Shown one piece after another: positions 56,812 through 64,000 of a stretch of 64,000 bases of DNA. The position numbers and the translations under genes were made by a program. The stretch lies in NCBI RefSeq assembly GCF_000565215.1, contig NZ_CP006934.1, positions 124,001 to 188,000 of the forward strand. The letters run 5' to 3'. The stretch's first letter is position 1, and each line of letters starts with the position of its first letter. Source of the DNA: Spiroplasma sabaudiense Ar-1343. GTDB taxonomy: Bacteria; Bacillota_I; Bacilli_A; Mycoplasmatales; Mycoplasmataceae. Below the pieces are notes generated by a model. The model was given only the letters and a program-made list of their open reading frames with translations. It was not told the origin of the DNA and searched no databases.

Positions 56812-58005
56812 ATGATTAAAGATGAAGATATTGCCTATATCTCAAAGCTAAATGAAACAATTCATGATTTAGAGCAAATTGACTATTCGGCATTGAATGT
56901 TTCTCATGGATTTCAAACCGATGGTTTTTTAGGTGGATTTACAGCAGTAATTAAAAAAATTAAATACGCCTTACATTTACAATTTTTATTAGGTGTCCTT
57001 GGAGGAATTATCGCTGCTTCAGCTTATGTGGCTGTTGTTTACAGTACTAAAGGAATGCCAAGCAGCTTAGGGTGATTAAAAACTATTCTGTCAGGACTAA
57101 TTTTTCCGGGAGGAATTATTATGATCACCTTTTTGGGAGGATCGTTATTCACCTCTCATAGTATGGCGACATTACCAGTAATGTTAAATGCTGTGGATAA
57201 GAAACCATTTTTTAAAGCGTTATTTGTTACTTTATTAGGAAATATGACAGGGGCCTTGATTGTTCCAATTATTTTTATGGGAACCGGCGCTTTTAAGGAT
57301 GAAGCATTTTATAATGCAATGACTTCAACAATCACCCATAAAATGTTCCAAATGGGAGATGTCCTAGAAGAGTCAGTTCACAGTGGCTTGAACACTGCTC
57401 CAGAATTAAAATTATGAATTATTGCCATTGTTTCATCACTATTTTCTGGAATTTTATGTAATTTTTTAGTATCAACAACATTACCAATCACGTTCTCTTC
57501 TAAATACCCAATGGCATCTGTTGCTGTTATGTTTTTTAGTTTAAGCTTTTTTGTAATCTCAGGTTATAATCACGGTCCAGCAAACTTCTTCTTTTTTTGA
57601 AGTTGGATTGTAATGTACATTCAACACCCAGCTGGGGTTGAGATGTTCCCCTGATGAGGCCCATTAGCTTTTCTAGTAGTTAATGTTATTCCAGCTTTAT
57701 TTGGAAACTGATTGGGTGGAGGGTTGATTATGCCATTAATCCTTTACTCAAATAATAAAGATTTAACACAATTATTAGTTAAAAAGGTAATTTTAGAGCG
57801 CGCCCAAGTTGCTTTAAAAGAGGTTAATGGAGAAGTTTTTATGACTTCAACAGGAGCTGCTATTGATACACAATTTTTAGAAGATATTAAAAAAGAGCGC
57901 GATCGCAAAGCTCTAGAAAAAGAGAATGAAATTTTAAAAGAAATCACCAAAAAAGAAATTCGCAAAAAGGAATTAGAAGAACCTGATTCTGATAGAAATA
58001 GTTAG
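56812..58005 (+). CDS. FNT-family channel, first copy
   Basis: A 397-residue formate/nitrite-transporter-family channel. The first omega-loop region reads GGSLFTSHSMATLPVML, the central His is in SGYNHGPANFFFF (about residue 250), and the last helix contains GNWLGGGLIMP. Core helices span about residues 60-320. The N-terminal 55 residues (with NVSHGFQTDGFLGGF) and the C-terminal 75-residue charged coiled coil are extra to the usual 270-290. Members move formate, lactate or other monocarboxylates with protons. TGA codons are Trp. A paralogue starts 12 bases after its stop. Confidence 0.88.
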
Positions 58006-58017
58006 GAGAAGAGAAAA

Positions 58018-59313
58018 ATGCCAGATAATAAAAAATTAGCAAAGTTAAAAGCTAAATACGAAAAACAAATCGCTGCTTATCAAAATGTTGATTACTCTTC
58101 GCTTGATGTTTCTCACGGTTTTGCCACAGATGGAGTTCTTGGGGGATTTCGTGAAGTTGTTACTAAAATTCGTTATACTTTTGGACTACAATTTCTATTA
58201 GGAATTTTGGGAGGTTTATTATTCTCAATTGCAGTTGTTGCAGGAATTTATGCCACCAAAGCAGTTGGTGATACTGAAGCCCAAGCAAGTCGTCTGTGAA
58301 TCAGAACAATGATTATGGGAATGATTATTCCTGGAGGAGTTATTTTAATGACTTTTTTAGGAGGGACCCTATTTACAAGACACTGTTTTGCAACTCTGCC
58401 AACAATGCTTGGGGTAACAAAAAAGCGTATTCTTTTCAAGGGAATGGCAGCGGTTTTATTTGGTAACTTCATTGGTTCGTTAATTTTAGGAGTCATTTTT
58501 GTGGGAACAGGAGCTTATAAAGACAACCAGTTTACCACACGACTATTGGAAATAGCAAACCAAAACCTTTTTACAGTTGGAGATAAAATTTTTCCCCAGT
58601 TTTCAGCAACAGGAGATTTAAATTACTCAGGTATTGGTGGGGGAATTTGAGTGCAAACAATTTTTGCCTCACTAATTTCAGGATTTTTATGTGGGATTTT
58701 AGCTTCAGGAACTGGAGTTGTGACTCACGCTGATAAAAATCCACTTGTTGGAATTGTTGTAACATTCTTCTGTGTTCTGTATTATGTTTTATCAAATTAC
58801 AGTCATGGACCAAGTAACATGTTTTACTTCTGAAGTCTTCTTTTTATGAAATGATCTCACCCTGAAACTTTAACAATTTTTAATGAATTAGGACCAGCAG
58901 TTCAAAATCTAAGTTCTGGGGGTGGGCAACTGGCTCCAGGAATGATAGAAATTACCGATTGAAGTGGAGTTGGCCTTAATTTCTCAATGGTTTTCTTTGC
59001 TTGTGCCTTGCTTCCTTCAATTGTGGGAAACTGAATCGGGGGAGGAATTGTAATGCCAGGAGTTTACTATGTTAACAATCGTGAGTATGTTCAATTGCTA
59101 GCTGGTAAAATGAAATTAGAAAATTCTCAAGAACAACTTCGTGAAATTATTGCAATGACCCAAGGACCAGTTAACCAAGGACTTCCAACTTTGGAGTCAA
59201 CCAATACTCTCAATGAGCCCAAACTTAATAAGGACTTTGAAAGTAAATTTGAGGTTGAAGAGGTCTTTTTGAAAACTAAAAAGCCTAAAAAGCCTAAAAA
59301 ATCAGAAAAATAA
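58018..59313 (+). CDS. FNT-family channel, second copy
   Basis: A 431-residue paralogue of the preceding gene, with matching landmarks: DVSHGFATDGVLGGF near the N-terminus, GGTLFTRHCFATLPTML in the first omega loop, central His in SNYSHGPSNMFYF, and GNWIGGGIVMP in the last helix. It has a larger loop (about residues 280-330, Gly/Ser-rich) and a Lys/Pro-rich tail. FNT channels are homopentamers; two genes in one operon could form mixed pentamers. RBS TAGGAGAAG. TGA codons are Trp. Confidence 0.88.
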
Positions 59314-59320
59314 TTTTGAT

Positions 59321-59372
59321 AACCAGTTTAAATTTTTTAACAAAAGTTAGAATAATTTAGACGGTTTTTTTA
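59321..59372 (+). terminator. Probable terminator after FNT pair
   Basis: AACCAGTTTA (59321-59330) pairs with TAGACGGTT (59358-59366) with one bulged A and one G-U pair, followed by seven T residues. The rest of the gap to 59472 is AT-rich, with no gene seen. Confidence 0.5.
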
Positions 59373-59472
59373 TTTGTAAATTTTTTATTATTTGTTTTTA
59401 TATTTGTAATTTTATTGTTATTCATTTAGAATATTTAAAGTGAATGTTTATAGAAAATAAGGTGATTTTTAA

Positions 59473-61305
59473 ATGGCAAAGTTTGTAAACGACAAAGCCT
59501 TTTCCTATCAAAAATTTAAAGGTTTTTTAAAACCAATTTTTGCTAGTGTTAAAAAAAGCCCATGATTATTTTCTTTCATTGTCTTATCGGTTGCCATGGA
59601 TGCAATAGCCTTTTCTTTTATTCCTAAGTTCTTGCAACTAATGATTGAAAAAGTTCTCTTAAGTGCTCGGGAAAGTGCCCAACCAGGAACTGTTGACTTG
59701 TCACAGAATTTATTTGGTCATATTATCACGGTTGACTGAACTGTTTGACTGTGGGTCATTTTAGGGATTTTCTTATTTATGGTTGCTTGTGAGTATTTTG
59801 GAAACTACACCTCATCACTGTTTGCCAAACGGATTGAAATTGATTTAAGAATAGAATGTTTAGAGCGACTAGTTAAACAAGATATAAGTTATTACTACGA
59901 TCACCAACTTGGTTTAATCATGTCGCGAGTAATTGGTGATACTGAGGGAGTTGGTTTAGGGTTAAATGATTTTATCTTGAATGCAGTTTATTTAGTGGCA
60001 ATGTATGTGACCACAAGTGCGTTGATGCTAACAATGGATATACCAATTGCACTAATTGCAATTTCTTATACAATGCTAGTATTTATTGCAACTTGAATTA
60101 TTTTTATATATTATCGTCGAGCAATTTTAGTTTCTGTGGATATTCGTCAAAAAATTGATACTGAAATAACTGATCGGTTAATGAATGTTCGACTAATCAA
60201 GTCAAGTGGAACCGAAGAATATGAAACTCAACGCTCAATTGAAAACCACGAGCCCTATAATAAAGCTGCAAATCGGGTAATAAAATTACAAACCACGTTG
60301 CAAATGTTTAATGGTTTTGCTGTAGCGATTTTATCAAGTTTAATGGTGATTTCAGCATTTTTACTTTATCATTCAGACCCTGACAAAGTAATTAATTTAA
60401 TAGTTGGATTTACAACTTCAATTTTTGCTTTAGCAGCCCCAATTGCTTATGCAACAATGACCTTTAGAGGAGCAACAAAGGCAGCCAATTGTGCAATGCG
60501 ATTATCAGATATTTTACAACCAATACCCCTAATTATTCCCGACCCACAAGGAATAAAAATTGCCAAAATTGATGAAATTAAATTTGAAAATCTAGGCTTT
60601 GCTTATCCAAGTAAACCAGAAAACCAGATTCTTCCCAATATTGATTTTACTTTTGAAAAAAATAAAAGTTATGCTTTTGTTGGGGAAACTGGTGTTGGAA
60701 AGTCAACCTTTGCTCAGTTGTTATTGCGTTTCTATGACCCAACAACAGGAAGAATTACAATTAATGGGATTGATTTAAAAGAACTTGATTTACCAGATTA
60801 CCTTTCAAAAGTTGGTTATGTTGAACAAGATCCTCAAATTTTATATGGTGATATCTACTATAACGTTGGTTATGGAATTGAAAATGTGACCAATGCTCAA
60901 ATTGAAGAAGCTTGTAAAAAAGCCCAATTACACAATTATGTTGAAACCTTGCCAGAAAAATATCATACAATTTTAGGAGAACATGGACTAATGTTTTCTG
61001 GAGGTCAAAAGCAACGTTTAGTAATTGCACGACTATTTTTAAAAGACCCCCAGTTGCTAATTTTAGATGAGGCAACAAGTGCACTAGATAATATTGTTGA
61101 ACATGAAATTCAAGAAGAATTAGAAAAATTAATGAAAAACCGGACAAGTGTGACAATTGCCCATAAACTAAGTACAATTCGCAATGTTGATCAAATCATT
61201 GTCCTTGATAAAGTGAAGGGGATTGCTCAGGTGGGAACCTTTGAAGATTTAAAAACGACCCAAGGGCGTTTTAGAAAACTTTACTTAGCAGGATTAATGG
61301 AATAA
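59473..61305 (+). CDS. ABC exporter, fused membrane and ATPase domains
   Basis: A 610-residue half-exporter of the MsbA/multidrug type: six helices in about residues 1-340, then an ATPase with Walker A FVGETGVGKST (about 400), Q-loop YVEQDPQILYGDI, signature MFSGGQKQR, Walker B LLILDEATSALD and switch IAHKL. It would act as a dimer to export drugs, lipids or peptides. The start ATG 59473 follows TAAGGTGAT. TGA codons at 59563, 59737, 59746 and 60094 are Trp. Single-gene unit with a strong terminator. Confidence 0.92.
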
Positions 61306-61310
61306 TTATT

Positions 61311-61350
61311 TACAAAAAAACCAGCAATTAAAATTGCTGGTTTTTTTGTA
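61311..61350 (+). terminator. Terminator after ABC exporter
   Basis: Arms TACAAAAAAACCAGCAATT (61311-61329) and its complement (from 61332) form a near-perfect long stem with a T tract. Confidence 0.88.
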
Positions 61351-61355
61351 ACCTA

Positions 61356-61493
61356 ATGGTTAAAATTAATAAAACAATTGATAGCATCATGGAACCAATG
61401 GAATTATTAAATAAAATGGTTGAAGATCATTATGATGAAAAAGGAAAATTAACATCTAAAATAAAACTACAAACTAGTTTTTTGCTGTTGTAG
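61356..61493 (+). CDS. Doubtful 45-codon open frame
   Basis: ATG 61356 opens 45 codons to TAG 61491-61493. The predicted sequence is polar and plausible (IDSIMEPMELLNKMVEDHYDE-like composition), but no ribosome site precedes it, it starts just after a terminator, and its last third lies in a hairpin. It may be the remnant of a lost gene rather than an expressed one. Confidence 0.2.
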   Translation: MVKINKTIDSIMEPMELLNKMVEDHYDEKGKLTSKIKLQTSFLLL

Positions 61494-61507
61494 TTTTATT
61501 TTAGATG
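61453..61507. repeat. 20-base perfect inverted repeat
   Basis: CATCTAAAATAAAACTACAA (61453-61472) and its exact complement (61488-61507) flank 15 bases. A shorter 11-base inverted repeat abuts it at 61507-61533 (GATTAAATTCA, loop TTTTG). Together they separate the convergent ABC exporter and lipoprotein array, probably ending transcription on one or both strands. Confidence 0.7.
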
Positions 61508-61554
61508 ATTAAATTCATTTTGTGAATTTAATCAAATTTTTATATATAATTAAT

Positions 61555-62451
61555 TTACCATTCTTCGTGTTTATAAAATCCTCATGTTGCTGAAAAATCA
61601 GCCTTAGTTTTATTTGTATTTTTAAATTGTGCTTCTCCGCTTACTTCGACAAAATATAATTCTTCTGTTTCATATTGCAACAATTTTATATCATTTACCT
61701 TTGAATCAAAACGGTATTCTTCATATATTGGAGTTCTCGAGCTACTCATGAAAATAGGATTTGAATTTTCGTTGATTCCTTTTTCGATTTCATTACGAGC
61801 CTCAGGTAAATCATTTTTTGCCAATAAAATTGAGACTTCGTAGAATTCACCAAAACCTCCATTTACTCAATGAAATTTGTGATTTTTAGGTGAGTTTACT
61901 CCCCCTAATCAATAATTTAAAAAAAACTCATAATTTTTTTCGCTAATGTTATTTTGTTTTATTGAATTTGTTTGTTCGAATACAAATTCAAAATCTTCGA
62001 ATACATACCTCACATCAGTTTTTGTATTTTTAATTGATATTTTATCATATTTAAAAACATATTTTTTTCCGCTTACTAAATATTTTTCATTTTTAAATTT
62101 ATTATTGATATCAGCTCGATTTATTTCAAGACCTACATCATAAAAACAATCAGTTTCCAGTTCCAATGTTTTTTCCATTTCTTTAATAATAGTTTCTCGC
62201 ATTAGAGAATTTAGAAAATCCATTGTTGGTAACTTACTTTTTATTTCTTCATCCCTTGGCTCATCAATAAAGATAAATTCTCCCTCATAGCTGAATGTTT
62301 TATTTTCGGTAAAAAATTTTTCTACATTTTCTTCGTTGAATTCTAGTTTTTCTTCTGGTCTAGGATTAATTGGACCCCCACAGGATACCACACTAATTGT
62401 TGAAGTAGTTAAAAGTGACAAAGAACCGATCATACTTAGTAATTTTTTCAT
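61555..62451 (-). CDS. Lipoprotein, array member 1
   Basis: A 298-residue secreted lipoprotein. The signal peptide MKKLLSMIGSLSLLTTST ends in the lipobox VVSC, with Cys at about residue 24. The mature part is acidic and shares blocks with member 2: EKLEFNEENVEKFF, YEGEFIFI, FKYDKISIKN/FTFDEVLIEN-like strands and a C-terminal ADFSATWGF/ANFSGNWGF motif. No known domain. Strong RBS AAAGGAG. TGA codons are Trp (for example 61906-61908). Likely on the cell surface; host contact or nutrient binding are possibilities only. Confidence 0.88.
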
Positions 62452-62529
62452 TTTTTTCTCCTTTAAATTTATTATATTTACATAATTTATAATATCATTT
62501 TTATTTAATATATACTATTAATGAAAAAT

Positions 62530-62657
62530 TTAAAATTAATATTTGTGATTTGTGGATAGGGTAGATTAATTTGGATAATATAGGCTTAGAAAAGGCGCTT
62601 TATAAGATTCTATTCTGAAAAATAAAAAATTTTCAATCTTCTATGATTGAAAATTTT
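62530..62657 (-). repeat. Lipoprotein-array intergenic repeat, copy A
   Basis: About 130 bases between lipoprotein genes 1 and 2 recur, with few changes, as copy B at 63660-63790. A 45-base core (about 62594-62638) is identical. Reading on the minus strand, it comprises the terminator of gene 2 followed by the upstream region of gene 1. Confidence 0.75.
62621..62657 (-). terminator. Terminator of lipoprotein 2
   Basis: AAAATTTTCAATC (62626-62638) pairs with GATTGAAAATTTT (62645-62657). On the minus strand it runs into TTTTTTATTTTT. It overlaps the stop codon of lipoprotein 2. Confidence 0.8.
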
Positions 62658-63579
62658 AGTGTGAATGTCCTGATTTATTGACTAACTCTTTTTTTCAAAA
62701 TCCCCAATTTCCTGAAAAATTAGCTTTTTGACCATTATTAATATTGGGAAATGTTGCAACCCCGCTAATATTTGCAAAAACTAATTTTTCACTTTTATTG
62801 GGTAATAATTTGACATTTTCTATTTCAACTGTAAAACGGTATTTTTCAAAAATTGGAGTTCTGACATATCCCATTCAATTACTGTTCGAAAGCTCCTCAA
62901 TACCAGATTTAATTTCTTTTTTAGAATCATCTAACGAACCATTTTCCAAAGTATCTGCAACTTCATGAAAGCTAGCATCATTAGCCTTTGCTCAGTTAAA
63001 TCTCTCACTGGGCTCTGAGTTTATTCCTCCAAGTCAATAACTAAACAAATTTTCAATCTCTTTTTCTTCGACCTTGTCGCTAATTATTTCATTTGTTTGC
63101 TTAAAATTAAATTTAAACTCATTAAAAACCATTTTTTCATCGGTGGTAGTATTTTCTATTAAAACTTCATCAAAAGTAAAAACGTAATTTTTATCATATT
63201 TTGGATACTTGTCAGGGCCTAATGATTTTTTTAAACTTGGTGTTCCTAATATTGATACAACTTGAATAAAATCATTAGTATTTAAATCAATATTTTTAGA
63301 CATTTCTTTAATTATCGTTTTTACGAATAGACATTCAATTATATTGGTTGTTGAACTAAATACATCAAAATCTTCATTATCCATTTCTCAAGGATCACTT
63401 ATAAAAATAAAATCACCTTCATAAGTGAATTCCTTATTTTCTTCAAAAAAATTTGTCACATTTTCTTTGTTAAACTCGAGTTTTTCCTCGGGTTTTACTC
63501 GTTCTTGACAAGCTACAACACTAATTGTTGAACTTGTTAATAAAGATATTGAACCAACTATACTTAATATTTTTTTCAT
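62656..63579 (-). CDS. Lipoprotein, array member 2
   Basis: A 307-residue paralogue of member 1. The signal peptide MKKILSIVGSISLLTSST ends in lipobox VVAC. The shared blocks include EEKLEFNKENVTNFF, YEGDFIFIS, YWLGGINS, RTPIFEKYRF and ANFSGNWGFWKK. The C-terminal 55 residues are nearly the same as those of member 3 while the rest differs from member 1 more freely. The TGA at 63385-63387 and others are Trp. RBS AAAGGAG. Confidence 0.88.
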
Positions 63580-63659
63580 TTTTCTCTCCTTTTATAAAAT
63601 ATTTATTTAATATAAAATAATGTTATCACTTTTATTTAATATATACTAAAATTGATAAA

Positions 63660-63790
63660 CTTAAAATTAGTAATTGTGATTTATGGATAGGGCAGATTAA
63701 TTTGGATAATATAGGCTTAGGAAGGGCGCTTTATAAGATTCTATTCTGAAAAATAAAAAATTTTCAATCATTAATGATTGAAAATTTTTA
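63660..63790 (-). repeat. Lipoprotein-array intergenic repeat, copy B
   Basis: Second copy of the repeat at 62530-62657, here between lipoprotein genes 2 and 3, with matching hairpin and upstream region. Confidence 0.75.
63756..63789 (-). terminator. Terminator of lipoprotein 3
   Basis: A near-continuous palindrome (AAAAATTTTCAATCATTAAT...) pairs around ATTAAT and on the minus strand runs into T-rich sequence. Confidence 0.75.
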
Positions 63791-63806
63791 ATGTAAACAT
63801 TATGAT

Positions 63807-64000
63807 TTATTGGTTGACTCTTTTTTTTCAAAATCCTCAATTTCCTGAAAAATTAGCTTTTTGACCATTATTAATATTGGGAAATGTTGCAACCCCGCTA
63901 ATATTTGCAAAAACGAATTTAGTACTCTTGTTTGGTAATGATTTGACATCTTCTATTTCTACTGTAAATCGATATTCTTCAAAAACCGGAGTTCTAGAAT
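63807..64000 (-). CDS. Lipoprotein, array member 3 (3' end only)
   Basis: Only the last about 64 codons are in the window; the gene continues past base 64000. The visible part (RTPVFEEYRFTVEIEDVK, FANISGVATFPNIN, ANFSGNWGFWKKRVNQ) is almost the same as the end of member 2. This shows the array extends beyond the window. Confidence 0.85.

Noticed and set aside
60761-61177. 138-codon minus-strand frame inside the ABC exporter
   Set aside because: Antisense to the ATPase motifs and without a start signal.
62530-63790. CRISPR array or insertion sequence in the lipoprotein region
   Set aside because: There are only two copies of one long repeat with gene-length spacers, no short direct repeats and no transposase.

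Overview
This window is a low-GC, AT-rich stretch of a cell-wall-less bacterium (class Mollicutes), most likely of the Entomoplasma/Mesoplasma/Spiroplasma group. The main evidence is the code: almost every long gene stays open only if TGA is read as tryptophan (translation table 4), TGG is rare, and stops are TAA or TAG. Prolipoprotein signal peptides of the VVSC/VVAC type, a PotC-PotD fusion, a eukaryote-like prolyl-tRNA synthetase and a metabolism dominated by glycolysis fit the same group. Genus is inferred from gene content and was not tested.

Layout. 1-1088: end of a polytopic membrane protein. 1100-6320: ligA-gatC-gatA-gatB, tightly coupled. 6384-8908: ktrA and ktrB, divergent from a shared promoter region carrying a perfect inverted repeat. 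8920-9768: folD. 9842-11608: six tRNA genes around an alanine/ornithine-racemase-family gene. 11705-16996: a small membrane protein, a GH1 phospho-beta-glycosidase, an ATPase-permease fusion ABC transporter and orphan small genes. 17059-22174: potA-potB-potCD polyamine importer with a very large permease/binding-protein fusion. 22280-23457: ten tRNA genes. 24355-27527: tpiA, a HAD phosphatase and gpmI. 27577-29815: trxB convergent with a ferredoxin-NADP-reductase-like flavoprotein and a rhodanese. 29874-30870: tsaE-tsaB. 31107-37274: an orphan gene, proS, a lipase-like hydrolase, a small membrane protein, a DUF402 phosphatase and lepA. 37426-41627: an uncharacterised five-gene cluster including a YgjP-type metallopeptidase and a C-terminal J-domain protein. 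41706-54516: typA, eno, a PAP2 phosphatase, ruvX, hpt, pfkA, pyk, nox, an SDF symporter and a second pyk. 54530-56692: thrS under a T-box. 56812-59313: two tandem FNT channels. 59473-61305: an ABC exporter. 61555-64000 (minus strand): an array of at least three paralogous lipoproteins separated by a conserved intergenic repeat.

How the genes work together. The window holds much of lower glycolysis (pfkA, tpiA, gpmI, eno, two pyk), an NADH oxidase-type flavoprotein that could regenerate NAD, and FNT channels that could export the resulting monocarboxylates. Translation is the second theme: 17 tRNA genes, GatCAB, ProS, ThrS, TsaB/TsaE, LepA and TypA. Import is represented by polyamines (PotABCD), potassium (KtrAB), an amino-acid or dicarboxylate symporter and a purine salvage enzyme (Hpt). 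No phage, insertion sequence, CRISPR array or rRNA was seen. The least explained parts are the 37.4-41.6 kb cluster, the orphan gene before proS, the PotCD linker and the lipoprotein array.
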